Counted from the stretch's first letter, positions 1-8,571 are shown. The stretch is 64,000 nt of DNA from Streptomyces geranii (GCF_002954775.1 NZ_PJME01000022.1:62001-126000); one strand, 5' to 3'. The notes: generated by a model not told the origin, from the sequence alone. Made by a program: numbers and translations.

Positions 1-70
1 CACCGCGACCGTGCCCACCGTCTCCGCCACCTATACCGGCCTGCGCGTGGTGGCGTTCCCCGTCACGTGA
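1..70 (+). CDS. 3' end of a phage-tail-type protein (partial)
   Basis: Only the last 22 codons are in the window; the frame ends at TGA 68-70, and the visible C-terminus reads ATVPTVSATYTGLRVVAFPVT minus its first residues. No domain can be recognised from so short a piece. Its place directly before two genes that look like siphophage tail proteins suggests another tail component. Its stop codon lies inside a 21-bp tandem duplication. Confidence 0.5.
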   Translation, partial: TATVPTVSATYTGLRVVAFPVT

Positions 71-105
71 CATCCCTTCGAGAACACGTGACATCCCTTC
101 GAGAA
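64..105 (+). repeat. 21-bp exact tandem duplication spanning a stop codon
   Basis: The 21 bases at 64-84 are repeated exactly at 85-105 (unit starts CACGTGACATCCC and ends GAGAA). The first copy contains the TGA that ends the upstream gene, and the second lies just before the AGAGG-type ribosome site of the next gene. It lengthens the junction by one unit without touching either reading frame. Confidence 0.95.
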
Positions 106-116
106 GAGGCATCACC

Positions 117-1118
117 ATGAGCACGCCCACACCGGAACGTGACTCCGCCTGGATCTCCGGCGGTGTCATCGACGCGGAGGACGCCCGGCTCGCCACCGGG
201 GTGTTCGCCGCCCCCGGCGCCGGCCCGGTGCAGGCCCGCAGCGGCATCAAGCCGGCCACCGGCGACCCCGGCCGGGTGCAGGCCACGGCCACCGTCTCCG
301 GGAAGGTGACGGTCGCCCCCTTCCAGGGCGTGATCCAGGGGACGAGGTCCACCGCGACCGGCGCCTATCTCGTCACGCTCGACCAGTCGAAGACCATCGA
401 CGTGCTCGGCACTTACCCCGCCAGCACGCTCAACCCGCGTCAGGACCTGATAGTCGCCAGGCAGCGCGACACCCAGTACGGCGACGCCACCGCCGGGATG
501 ACGGTCGAACTCGTCAAGGGCACGGAGGCCGCCACCCCCGTCGACCCCACGGTGACCGGCGACCACCTTCTGCTCGCCCGGATCAAGGTCCCCAAGAGCG
601 CGACGACCATCGCCAACGCCAACATCGACGACCTGCGCCCCTGGACGACGGCCGCCGGTGGCATCCTCCGGGTGTGGGGCGAGGGCGGCCGGCCCACGTA
701 CCCGTACACCGGCATGTACATCCACCGCTGGGACACCAACCACCTGGAGCGGTACGACAGCACTGCGGGCTGGCGGGCCGTCAACGAGGACACCGGCTGG
801 ATCAATCTCGCCCTTCTCGCCAACTGGTCGGTGTACAACGGCGAGACACCGGCGATCCGCCGGGTCGGCGCCACCGTCCATCTGCGCGGCGCCCTCACGA
901 GCGCGCTCGCGCTGACGGCCCAGGGCACCCCGCTCATCACCGTCCCGGCCGGCTTCCGCCCGGCGATGCGGCACCACTGGTACACGGTGATCGGCGGCAC
1001 GACCCGCGGCCTCGAACTGCTCCTCGACCCCGACGGCGGTGTGGCGCTGTACCCCCAGGACTCGCCGCTCCCGGCCAAGCAGCTGATCTACCTCAGCACC
1101 TCCTGGCTGGTGGGCTGA
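117..1118 (+). CDS. phage tail/baseplate-type structural protein
   Basis: The protein has 333 residues, no signal peptide and no membrane segment. The N-terminal half (about 20-185) is a beta-rich stretch with the 'GVIQGT' and 'PRQDLIVARQRD' patterns I associate with siphophage minor tail proteins in Streptomyces prophages. The C-terminal half (about 220-330), with 'MYIHRWDTNHLERYDS', looks like a receptor-side or adhesin-like domain. ATG 117 follows a GAAGAGG sequence at good spacing. The stop TGA overlaps the next ATG by one base (ATGA), so the two tail genes are probably translated together. Family assignment is by pattern recognition only. A tail-fibre or collar role is equally possible. 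Confidence 0.6.
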   Translation: MSTPTPERDSAWISGGVIDAEDARLATGVFAAPGAGPVQARSGIKPATGDPGRVQATATVSGKVTVAPFQGVIQGTRSTATGAYLVTLDQSKTIDVLGTYPASTLNPRQDLIVARQRDTQYGDATAGMTVELVKGTEAATPVDPTVTGDHLLLARIKVPKSATTIANANIDDLRPWTTAAGGILRVWGEGGRPTYPYTGMYIHRWDTNHLERYDSTAGWRAVNEDTGWINLALLANWSVYNGETPAIRRVGATVHLRGALTSALALTAQGTPLITVPAGFRPAMRHHWYTVIGGTTRGLELLLDPDGGVALYPQDSPLPAKQLIYLSTSWLVG

Positions 1119-2251
1119 TGGCCCTGCGACCGACCCGCTACACCTACTACACCGCCGACCTCTCCACCGGCGCGATCACCGACGAACTCCCTTTGTACGA
1201 CGTCACGTTCAGCACCGAGTTGAACGAGGCCGGCGAGTTCCGGGGCCGACTCCCGCTGGGCGACCGGAGGGTGACGGTCCATCACCCGCGCGAACTCACC
1301 GAGCCCGGACGCGCCGCCCTCTACGTCGAGCGGGACGGCGTGCTGGTCTGGGGCGGGGTCGTGTGGACGGTCAAGTACACGTCCGCGGACCAGCACCTGG
1401 AGATCTCGGCGGCCGGTTTCCTCTCGTACTTCGACCACCGCCGGGTCCTGCCCGCCGACTTCGACCCGGCCACCACCACCGATCTGGGCGCCGTCTCCGT
1501 CGCTTTCACCGACCGCGACCAGTCGGACATCGTCCGTGCCCTCGTCGCCGTCGCCCAGGCCCACCCCGGCGGCGACATCCGGGTCCGCCCGGAGACCACC
1601 ACCCTCTCCGGCACTCCCCTCACCCTCGCCTACCCGGGCAGCAGCCTGAAGAGCACCGGCGAGGCGCTGCGCGAGCTGGCCAGCCTGGAGGGCGGCCCCG
1701 ACTTCCTGCTCGACATGACGTACGGCCCCGACGGCCGCCCCGTGCGCAGACTGCGCGTCGGCACGCCCCGGCTCGGCCAGCAGGGCACCCCGCACGTGTG
1801 GGAGTACGGCGCCAATCTGACCGGCTACACCTGGCCGGCCGACGGCGCCTCCACCGCGAGCCGGGTCTTCGCGCTGGGTGAGCAGGGCGAGACGAGTCAG
1901 CTGGTCAGGGTCGCCGAGGACCGGAGCACCGGGCGCCCCCTGACCGAGACCGAGGTCTCCTACGTCCACCTCACCGACCCCGTCCTGCTGGCCTCCCAGG
2001 CCCGCTCGGCGCTGGCCAGCGTCTCGGCGCCGGTCGTGCTGCCCGAGCTGACGGTACGGGCCGACCTCGAACCCGTACTCGGGTCCTACCAGGTCGGCGA
2101 CGACGCCACCGTCGTCATCAAGGACGTCTTCTTCCCCGAGGGCGTCCAGTTCGACGTACGGATCACGGGCATCGAGGTCACGCCGGGCAACGACGCGGGC
2201 GAGGAACAGGTCCAGCTGACCGTCACACCAGGAACCGGAAGCACCCCATGA
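1118..2251 (+). CDS. siphophage minor tail protein, ReqiPepy6 Gp37-like
   Basis: The 377-residue protein begins at ATG 1118, which overlaps the preceding stop. The opening 'YYTADLSTGAITDELPLYDVT' type motif (residues about 7-27), the 'RAALYVERDGVLVWGG' segment near residue 65 and the beta-rich C-terminus fit the siphovirus ReqiPepy6 Gp37-like family of tail proteins, which act at the tail tip. Codon use and GC content match the host. The gene is the last full-length member of a tail-gene remnant; whether an intact prophage lies to the left cannot be seen. An alternative is a domesticated tail-derived particle. Confidence 0.65.
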   Translation: MALRPTRYTYYTADLSTGAITDELPLYDVTFSTELNEAGEFRGRLPLGDRRVTVHHPRELTEPGRAALYVERDGVLVWGGVVWTVKYTSADQHLEISAAGFLSYFDHRRVLPADFDPATTTDLGAVSVAFTDRDQSDIVRALVAVAQAHPGGDIRVRPETTTLSGTPLTLAYPGSSLKSTGEALRELASLEGGPDFLLDMTYGPDGRPVRRLRVGTPRLGQQGTPHVWEYGANLTGYTWPADGASTASRVFALGEQGETSQLVRVAEDRSTGRPLTETEVSYVHLTDPVLLASQARSALASVSAPVVLPELTVRADLEPVLGSYQVGDDATVVIKDVFFPEGVQFDVRITGIEVTPGNDAGEEQVQLTVTPGTGSTP

Positions 2252-2288
2252 CCGGAAAGCACCTCATGACCAGGAGCACGCCATGACC
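2237..2288 (+). repeat. three tandem copies of a 17-18-bp junction unit
   Basis: Copies lie at 2237-2253, 2254-2271 and 2272-2288, each of the form GGARRGCACSYCATGACC. The first copy contains the stop of the Gp37-like gene (TGA 2249-2251) and the third supplies the ATG of the next small gene. The original junction was probably a simple ATGA overlap that was then triplicated. Confidence 0.85.
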
Positions 2289-2462
2289 AGGATCAACCGT
2301 CCCGACACCCTCCTCACCGAGCTGCGGGACATCAAGCGGCGGCTGCACGCCCTGGAGACGGCGCAGCGGGCCACGGCGGCAGCCTCCGTACAGACCACCA
2401 TGGCGGCCGGCACGGCGGCCACCGACGCGGAGGCCGCCGAACCCCAGGACGAGCCGCAGTAG
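2283..2462 (+). CDS. small coiled-coil-like protein after the tail genes
   Basis: The predicted protein has 59 residues. Residues 8-32 (DTLLTELRDIKRRLHALETAQ) form a heptad-like amphipathic helix with good coiled-coil character; the rest is Ala/Thr-rich and ends acidic (EPQDEPQ). An AGGAG sequence lies seven bases before ATG 2283. The same strand and close spacing suggest it belongs to the tail-gene operon. No family is recognised. A short assembly or trimerising protein is plausible, but function is unknown. Confidence 0.55.
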   Translation: MTRINRPDTLLTELRDIKRRLHALETAQRATAAASVQTTMAAGTAATDAEAAEPQDEPQ

Positions 2463-2607
2463 TACCCAGGTACTACCCGCCCGCGGGATTCGATCCCCCG
2501 GTGCCGGAGAACGACGGAAAAGCACTCCTAGCGTGAGCGCAGGGTCGATCAGGCCCCGCCCTCCAGTGATCCAGCTCCTGGGTCCACCTCCTGCTGGGAG
2601 TACTTCC

Positions 2608-4851
2608 GTGGCCACGTTCCTCTACCGGCTGGGCCGGCTCGCCTTCCGGCGCCGACGGCTCTTCCTGATGTTCTGGATCGTCGTCCTCGCCGCCGTTGGT
2701 ATAGGTGCCGCCAGCGTGTCCGGCAAGACGACGGACGACTTCACCCTGCCCGGCACCCAGTCCCAGCAGGCGATCGACCTGCTCGGCAAGGAGTTCCCGC
2801 AGGCCTCCGCCGCCGGTGCCACCGCGCGGGTCGTCTTCGAGGCGCCCGGCGGGCAGAAGCTGACCTCCGCCGCCAACAAGGCCGAGATCGCCGCCCTCGT
2901 CGCCGCCCTCCAGAAGGCGCCGCAGGTCGCGAGCGTCACCGAGCCCTTCGCCAACGGCCTGGTCAGCAAGGACGGCACGATCGCGTACACCCAGGTCACC
3001 TACAAGGTGCCCAAGGCCGACATCACCGAGGCCGCGTCCGGCGCGCTGGACGCGGTCGCCGCGAAGGGCGAGCAGGCCGGGCTGACGGTGAGCCTGGGCG
3101 GCAGCGCCGTACAGGAGAAGGCCGCCAGCAAGGCCGCCGAGCTGATCGGGCTCGCGGTCGCCGCCGTGGCGCTGGTCATCACCTTCGGTTCGATGATCGC
3201 CGCCGGGCTGCCGCTGCTGACCGCGCTGTTCGGGGTGGGCGTGGCGATCCTGTGCATCACCGTGTCGACCGCGTTCTTCGACATGGCCTCGGCCTCCTCG
3301 ACCCTGGCGCTGATGCTGGGTCTGGCGGTGGCGATCGACTACGCCCTGTTCATCGTCTCCCGCTACCGCAGCGAGATCAGGGACGGGCACGAGCCGGAGG
3401 AGGCCGCCGGGCGGGCCCTGGGCACCGCCGGGTCGGCGGTCGTGTTCGCCGGGCTGACCGTGGTCATCGCGCTGGCCGGGCTGAGCGTCATCGGCATCAA
3501 GATGCTCACCACGATGGGCCTGGCCGCCGCCTTCGCGGTCGCCGTGGCCGTCGTCATCGCGCTGACCCTGCTGCCCGCCGTCCTGGGCTTCGCCGGGATG
3601 CGGATCATGAAGGGCAAGCTCACCAGCGAGCGCCACCGGGCCGAGGAGCGCGGCGAGCGCGAGGCGATGGGCGTGCGCTGGGGCCGGTTCGTGACCCGCA
3701 ACCCGGTCAAGATGCTCGTCGTGTCGGTGCTGGGCCTGGGCCTGCTGGCCATCCCGGCGATGTCGCTGCGCCTGACCCTGCCCGACGACAGCATGGCCTC
3801 CCCCGGCTCCACCCAGCGCGTCGCCTACGACACCCTGAGCAAGGGCTTCGGCCCGGGCTTCAACGGCCCGCTGACGGTGGTCGTCGACGCCCGCGGCAGC
3901 GACGACCCGAAGGCGGCGGCCGAGAACGCCTACGCCACGATCAGCGAGCTGTCCGACGTGGCCGCCGTCCGTCCGGCCGCCTTCAACGAGGCCGGCGACG
4001 TGGCGCTGATCGCCGCGATCCCGAAGAGCTCGCCGACCAGTGAGGCCACGAAGGACCTGGTCGCCGACATCCGCGACCACAGCGAGGCCCTGCACAAGGA
4101 CACCGGCGCCGATCTGATGGTCACCGGCACGACCGCCGTCAACATCGACGTCTCCACCAAGCTGGCCGAGGCGATGATCCCGTACCTGGCGATCGTGGTC
4201 GGCCTGGCACTGATCCTGCTTCTCCTGGTGTTCCGCTCGATCCTGGTCCCGCTGAAGGCGGCCCTCGGCTTCCTGCTGAGCGTGGTGGCGACCCTCGGTG
4301 TGCTGGTGGCGGTCTTCCAGTGGGGCTGGCTGAAGGACGTCTTCGGCGTCGACCAGACCCAGCCGATCGTCAGCGTGCTGCCCATCCTGCTGATCGGCGT
4401 CGTGTTCGGCCTGGCCATGGACTACGAGGTCTTCCTCGTCACCCGTATGCGCGAGGAGTACGTCCACGGGGCCGAGCCGACGGACGCGATCGTCGCGGGC
4501 TTCAAGCACGGCGGCCGGGTGGTCACGGCAGCGGCGATCATCATGATCTCCGTCTTCGCCGGGTTCCTCCTGGACGACACCGCGCTGGTCAAGTCGATCG
4601 GCCTGGGCCTCGCCTCGGCCGTCCTCTTCGACGCGTTCGTGGTCCGGATGACCATCGTCCCGGCGGTGATGACCCTGCTGGGCCGCCGCGCCTGGGCCCT
4701 GCCCGGCTGGCTCGACCGGATCATGCCCGACGTGGACGTCGAGGGCGAGAAACTCCGCCACGCCCTGGAGGCCCGGACGGCCACCGCCCCGGCGGGCCAC
4801 GAGGACGCCGACAGCGCGGACGACACGAGGGATCTGGCCCGCAAGCACTGA
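2608..4851 (+). CDS. MMPL/RND-family transporter
   Basis: This is an integral-membrane exporter of 747 residues. GTG 2608 is chosen because GGGAG lies seven bases upstream and the protein then opens with the conserved 'FLYRLGRLAFRRRRLFLMFWIVVL' type first helix. It shows the family's duplicated layout: a first helix, a large extracellular loop (about 45-185), a 5-6 helix block with 'GLAVAIDYALFIVSRYR' near residue 238, then a second half with the matching 'GLAMDYEVFLVTRMREEY' near residue 600. The paired Asp-Tyr sites are the proton-relay positions of the MmpL/HpnN group. Known family members export lipids or drugs; the substrate here is unknown. The two-component pair just downstream on the same strand probably controls it. 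Confidence 0.9.
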   Translation: MATFLYRLGRLAFRRRRLFLMFWIVVLAAVGIGAASVSGKTTDDFTLPGTQSQQAIDLLGKEFPQASAAGATARVVFEAPGGQKLTSAANKAEIAALVAALQKAPQVASVTEPFANGLVSKDGTIAYTQVTYKVPKADITEAASGALDAVAAKGEQAGLTVSLGGSAVQEKAASKAAELIGLAVAAVALVITFGSMIAAGLPLLTALFGVGVAILCITVSTAFFDMASASSTLALMLGLAVAIDYALFIVSRYRSEIRDGHEPEEAAGRALGTAGSAVVFAGLTVVIALAGLSVIGIKMLTTMGLAAAFAVAVAVVIALTLLPAVLGFAGMRIMKGKLTSERHRAEERGEREAMGVRWGRFVTRNPVKMLVVSVLGLGLLAIPAMSLRLTLPDDSMASPGSTQRVAYDTLSKGFGPGFNGPLTVVVDARGSDDPKAAAENAYATISELSDVAAVRPAAFNEAGDVALIAAIPKSSPTSEATKDLVADIRDHSEALHKDTGADLMVTGTTAVNIDVSTKLAEAMIPYLAIVVGLALILLLLVFRSILVPLKAALGFLLSVVATLGVLVAVFQWGWLKDVFGVDQTQPIVSVLPILLIGVVFGLAMDYEVFLVTRMREEYVHGAEPTDAIVAGFKHGGRVVTAAAIIMISVFAGFLLDDTALVKSIGLGLASAVLFDAFVVRMTIVPAVMTLLGRRAWALPGWLDRIMPDVDVEGEKLRHALEARTATAPAGHEDADSADDTRDLARKH

Positions 4852-4993
4852 CAGGAGTCCACCGACAGCACGGCCGTACGATCCCCATCTGGGCGTCGGG
4901 GCCCGGCCGGCCGTGTCCTCCGAGCCCCCGTCCGCCGGTCCACTCCCCCGAGGCCGGCGGGCGGGCCCGCCCGATCCCTGGAGGGCGTACAGA

Positions 4994-6316
4994 GTGATCG
5001 CATCGAAGGCAGCCGCCCCGGCGGCGCCGTCCGACGTCATCCGGCTTCCCCGGCCGCTGACGGAGGAGACCGACCAGCGCGCGATCGTCTCGATCATCAC
5101 CCGGCTGGCCGGGTGGCGGCTGGCCGACCGGACGCATCCGCGCATCCGGCTCTGGGCCGTGCCCGTCATCTGCATGCTGCTGGGTGTCTCCGAGGTGTTC
5201 GACGACGACTTCGGCCCGAACGTCCCGGTGAAGGTGGCGCTGACCCTGGCGCTCACCGTGCCGCTGCTGTGGCGGGAGCGACGGCCGACGCTGGTGTGGG
5301 CCGTCATCACGGTCGTGTCGATGCCCGTCGCCTTCCTGGGCATCCTGACGGGGGCGAACGCCGCGTGGGTGGTGGCGCTGAACAACATGGGCCGTTTCGC
5401 CTCGCCCGGCCGGGCGGCGCTGGCCACCGCCCTCACCCTGGCGCAGATCACCGTGGCGGGCACCCTCTTCTGGGACGCCGGCCAGATCGCGCACGCCACC
5501 CGGTCCTGGGTGGTGCTGACGCTGGCGCTGCTGGTCGTGACGGCGTTCGCCTTCCTGGGGCTGGCCGGGCGGCTGGTGAACACCGTGATCGTCGCCCTGG
5601 AGAAGGACCGCGACCAGCAGGCCAGGCTGTCGACCGCCCGGGAGCGGGCCCGGGTCTCCCGGGAGATGCACGACATCCTCGGCCACACCCTCGCCGTGAT
5701 CGTCGGTCTCGCCGACGGCGCCGCCTCCCTCGCCCGGACGAAGCCGGAGCGCGGCGCGGAGACGCTCCGCATCATCGGCGACAGCGGCCGGGACGCGCTG
5801 GGCGAACTGCGCAGGCTGCTCGCGGTCGTCGGGGACGAGCGGGACACCCCGGGTGAGGCGCCGCTGGCCCCGCAGCCGGGGCTGGCCGACCTGGAGCCCC
5901 TGCTGGAGCGGGTCCGGGCGGCCGGCCCGACGGCCACCCTCCGCTCGGAGGGCGAGCTGACCGGCCTCACCCAGGGAGTCCAGCTGGCCGTCTACCGGAT
6001 CGTCCAGGAAGCCCTGACCAACACGCTCAAGCACGCCGCCGCCGACACCGCGGTCACCGTCTCCCTCACCGCCGCCCCCGGCACCGTCCAGGTCACGGTC
6101 GAGGACTCCGGCCCCTCGCGCCCCCGGCGGGCGAACCTCAGCAAGGCGGGCGGCGGCCAGGGCCTGATCGGCATGCGGCAGCGCGCGGCCCTCTACGACG
6201 GCGGCGTCACCGCGGGCCCCAACGACCACGGCGGCTGGAGCGTCCACGCCGTCCTGCGCACCGACCCCCCGTCCGGCACCGCCCACACCACGACCACGGA
6301 GAAGCCCCCGGCATGA
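4994..6316 (+). CDS. two-component sensor histidine kinase (HisKA_3/NarL class)
   Basis: The protein has 440 residues. GTG 4994 is preceded by GGAGGG at eight bases. Residues about 55-200 hold several hydrophobic segments, so the kinase is membrane-bound with little extracellular sequence. The phosphoacceptor box 'SREMHDILGHT' places the histidine at residue 226, followed by an HATPase_c domain with the N-box 'QEALTNTLKHA' near residue 340 and the G-box 'GGGQGLIGMRQRA' near 390. This is the DesK/NarX-like subclass. Its stop overlaps the start of the response regulator by four bases, so the pair is co-translated. It may sense envelope stress linked to the adjacent MMPL exporter (inference). 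Confidence 0.93.
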   Translation: MIASKAAAPAAPSDVIRLPRPLTEETDQRAIVSIITRLAGWRLADRTHPRIRLWAVPVICMLLGVSEVFDDDFGPNVPVKVALTLALTVPLLWRERRPTLVWAVITVVSMPVAFLGILTGANAAWVVALNNMGRFASPGRAALATALTLAQITVAGTLFWDAGQIAHATRSWVVLTLALLVVTAFAFLGLAGRLVNTVIVALEKDRDQQARLSTARERARVSREMHDILGHTLAVIVGLADGAASLARTKPERGAETLRIIGDSGRDALGELRRLLAVVGDERDTPGEAPLAPQPGLADLEPLLERVRAAGPTATLRSEGELTGLTQGVQLAVYRIVQEALTNTLKHAAADTAVTVSLTAAPGTVQVTVEDSGPSRPRRANLSKAGGGQGLIGMRQRAALYDGGVTAGPNDHGGWSVHAVLRTDPPSGTAHTTTTEKPPA

Positions 6317-6969
6317 CCACCGTCCTGATCGTCGACGACCAGACCCTGCAACGCCTCGGCTTCCGCATGCTGCTGGAGGCGGAGCCCGACATGACCGTCG
6401 TCGACGAGGCCGTCAACGGCAGCGAGGCGGTCCGCAAGACGGCCGAACTGCGCCCCGACGTCGTCCTGATGGACGTACGCATGCCCGGTATGGACGGCAT
6501 CGAGGCGACCCGGCGGATCGTCGAGTCGGGCGGTCGTTCCCGGGTCCTGGTGCTGACCACGTTCGACCTCGACGAGTACGCGTACGACGCGCTGCGCGCC
6601 GGGGCCAGCGGGTTCTTCCTGAAGGACGCGCGGCCCGAGGAACTCGTCGTCGGCATCCGCGCGGTGGCCGCCGGGGACTCGGTGATCTCCCCGGGTGTCA
6701 CCCGCAAGCTCATCGACACCTTCACCAGCCGGCGCACCGGCCCCGCCCCCGGCCACGAACGCAGGCTCGCCGACCTGACCGAACGCGAGCGGGAGGTGCT
6801 GATCGCGATGGCGGGCGGCGCGAACAACACGGAGATCGCCGAGAGCCTGCATCTCGCCGAGTCCACGGTGAAGTCCCATGTGGGCCGCATCCTGGCGAAG
6901 ATCGGCGCCCGGGACCGTGTACAGGCGGTGATCTTCGCGTACGACGCGGGCTTGGTCCGCCCGGCCTGA
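6313..6969 (+). CDS. NarL/FixJ-family response regulator
   Basis: The protein has 218 residues. The receiver domain (1-120) has the acidic pair at 9-10, the phosphoacceptor Asp54 in 'VVLMDVRMPG' and the conserved Lys in 'FFLKDA' near 104. The C-terminal LuxR-type helix-turn-helix (about 153-213) contains 'LTEREREVL' and 'AESTVKSHVGRILAKIG'. ATG 6313 overlaps the kinase stop. It is expected to be phosphorylated by that kinase and to bind promoters nearby, most likely that of the MMPL gene. Only eight bases separate it from the convergent Lrp-type gene. Confidence 0.95.
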   Translation: MTTVLIVDDQTLQRLGFRMLLEAEPDMTVVDEAVNGSEAVRKTAELRPDVVLMDVRMPGMDGIEATRRIVESGGRSRVLVLTTFDLDEYAYDALRAGASGFFLKDARPEELVVGIRAVAAGDSVISPGVTRKLIDTFTSRRTGPAPGHERRLADLTEREREVLIAMAGGANNTEIAESLHLAESTVKSHVGRILAKIGARDRVQAVIFAYDAGLVRPA

Positions 6970-6977
6970 GGCAGCGG

Positions 6978-7418
6978 CTATCGACCCGGTTTGACGGTCT
7001 TCATGGTGAAGTGCGAGGTCACGTTCTTGATCCGGGGGATCGTCATGACCCGGCGGCTGAGGAAGGCCTCGTAGGCGGGGAGGTCGGCGACCGCGACGCG
7101 CACGAAATAGTCGGGGTTGCCGAACAGCCGACGCAGCTCCACGACCTCAGGCGCCGCCGTCAGCATGTCCTCGAAGAACTCGACGGTCTCCGCGTCCTGC
7201 GCTTCGAGGGTGAGGTCGAGGAGCACCTCGAAGGAGCGCCCCATGGCGACGGGGTCGACGACGGCCCGGTACCCCAGCAGAACCCCGTCGGCCTCCAGCC
7301 GCTGAACGCGCCGCAGACACGGCCCGGTGGTGAGCCCGACCCGCTGGGCCAGCTCGACGTTGGTCAGCCGCCCGTCGCGCTCCAGCTCGGCAATAATTGC
7401 TCGATCAGTGACATCCAT
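6978..7418 (-). CDS. Lrp/AsnC-family regulator (AzlB-like)
   Basis: The protein has 146 residues. The N-terminal helix-turn-helix (about 2-50, 'NVELAQRVGLTTGPCLRRVQRLEADGVL' region) is followed by the ligand-binding RAM/AsnC domain (about 60-140, 'FGNPDYFVRVAVADLPAYEAFL'). The ATG at 7418 faces the azlCD genes across a short region that holds a long palindrome. In Bacillus the Lrp-type AzlB represses azlCD, a branched-chain amino acid exporter, and the divergent layout here points to the same logic. Lrp proteins act as dimers to octamers, respond to amino acids and usually autoregulate. Identity as AzlB is inference from context. Confidence 0.92.
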   Translation of the reverse strand: MDVTDRAIIAELERDGRLTNVELAQRVGLTTGPCLRRVQRLEADGVLLGYRAVVDPVAMGRSFEVLLDLTLEAQDAETVEFFEDMLTAAPEVVELRRLFGNPDYFVRVAVADLPAYEAFLSRRVMTIPRIKNVTSHFTMKTVKPGR

Positions 7419-7423
7419 AGATG

Positions 7424-7460
7424 GAATATTGCACGGAGACCGACCGTCTCAGCAATATTC
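7424..7460. promoter_or_regulatory. palindromic operator between lrp-type gene and azlCD
   Basis: Perfect 9-bp arms GAATATTGC (7424-7432) and GCAATATTC (7452-7460) enclose 19 bases that themselves carry GAGAC and GTCTC. The arms are strikingly AT-rich for this genome. A related CAATAATTGC lies at 7391-7400 inside the start of the regulator gene. Position and shape fit an Lrp-type binding site that controls both divergent transcripts. Confidence 0.7.
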
Positions 7461-7468
7461 GCAACCAC

Positions 7469-8251
7469 ATGCCAGGACTTTCAAGGGACCCTGGAGAGGT
7501 GCCAGAAGACATACGAGCCCGGATCTCAGCGGGCGTCCACGACTCCTTCTCCGCCGGGCTCGGGATCTTCCCCCTGGGCATCGCGCTCGGCCTGCTGATC
7601 ATCCAGGCGGGCCTGCCGTGGTGGCTGGCGCCCGCGTTGTCGGTCGCCGCGTTCGCGGGCTCCCTGGAGCTGCTGCTGGTCGGCATGATCGCGACCGTCA
7701 CACCGCTGGCGGCGGTCGCGCTGACGGTCCTGGTGGTGAACTTCCGGCACGTCTTCTACGCCTTCTCGTTCCCCCTCCACCTGGTCAGGCACCCGGCGGC
7801 GAGGGCGTACGCGGTCTACGCGATGATCGACGAGGCGTACGCCGTCAGCGCGTCGCTGCCCGAACAGGAGCGCTCGGCTCCCCGGCTGCTGGCGATGCAG
7901 CTCGCCTGCGAGGCGTACTGGGTCGGCGGCGGCCTGCTGGGCGTCGCCCTCGGCGCGGCCCTGCCCGCCCCCGTCGAGGGCCTCGAATTCGCCCTGTGCG
8001 CCCTGTTCACCGTGCTGACCCTGGACGCGTTCCGCTCCCGCCGGGAGATCCCGTCCCTGCTGCTGGCCGGAGCGAGCGTGACGGCAGCGCTCGTACTGAC
8101 TCCGGACCTGGCCGTGCTGACCGCGATGCTCCTCTACGTCACCCTGCTCCTGGCCCGCCACACACTCACCGCCCGCCGCCCGGAGACCACCGCGACGGCG
8201 GTACGGGAGACCCCGAGGAGGACCGCCGATGCATTTGACGACAGGCCCTAG
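7469..8251 (+). CDS. azlC: AzlC-family branched-chain amino acid permease (large subunit)
   Basis: The protein has about 260 residues from ATG 7469. The frame is open back to ATG 7421, but that codon sits beside the operator palindrome, and GTG 7499 (after AAGGGA) is an equally plausible start. The sequence has the AzlC pattern: 'SFSAGLGIFPLGIALGLLIIQAGLPWW', several hydrophobic helices and 'NFRHVFYAFSFPLHL' in the middle. AzlC with the small partner AzlD forms an exporter of leucine/isoleucine-type amino acids or analogues. The downstream azlD start lies 23 bases inside this gene, a typical coupled arrangement. It is probably repressed by the divergent Lrp-type protein. Confidence 0.9.
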   Translation: MPGLSRDPGEVPEDIRARISAGVHDSFSAGLGIFPLGIALGLLIIQAGLPWWLAPALSVAAFAGSLELLLVGMIATVTPLAAVALTVLVVNFRHVFYAFSFPLHLVRHPAARAYAVYAMIDEAYAVSASLPEQERSAPRLLAMQLACEAYWVGGGLLGVALGAALPAPVEGLEFALCALFTVLTLDAFRSRREIPSLLLAGASVTAALVLTPDLAVLTAMLLYVTLLLARHTLTARRPETTATAVRETPRRTADAFDDRP

Positions 8252-8570
8252 CACCCCGTACCTGCTCTCGGTCCTGGCGATCGTCTTCACGATCACGCTC
8301 GCCCTGCGTGCCCTGCCCTTCGCGGTGCTCGGCAGGCTGCGCGGCTCGGCGGTGGTGCGGCGGCTGGCGGTGTGGATGCCGGTCGGCGTCCTGGCGATCC
8401 TGGCCACGACCGCCCTGCACGGCACGGTCACCACGGACCCGCACGGCGCCCGGTACGCCCTGCCGGCGGTCGCCGTCACCATCGGCGTCCATCTGGGCCT
8501 GGGCCGCCGCACGATCCTCAGCGTGGGCATCGGCACCGCTGTGTACGTCGTCCTGCTGAACGCCCTGTGA
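8229..8570 (+). CDS. azlD: AzlD-family small permease subunit
   Basis: The protein has 113 residues with three or four hydrophobic helices; the segment 'LRALPFAVLGRLR' near residue 26 is characteristic of AzlD. The ATG at 8229 lies inside azlC, giving an overlap of 23 bases and probable translational coupling. It partners AzlC in branched-chain amino acid export. The stop is one base from the stop of the convergent response regulator, so transcripts from both sides must terminate within each other's coding region. Confidence 0.9.
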   Translation: MHLTTGPSTPYLLSVLAIVFTITLALRALPFAVLGRLRGSAVVRRLAVWMPVGVLAILATTALHGTVTTDPHGARYALPAVAVTIGVHLGLGRRTILSVGIGTAVYVVLLNAL

Positions 8571-8571
8571 G

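Noticed and set aside
2473..5970. Long minus-strand open frame opposite the MMPL and kinase genes
   Set aside because: Its codon-position GC is wrong, its predicted protein is Arg/Pro/His-rich, and strong recognisable genes lie on the other strand; it is a GC-rich shadow.
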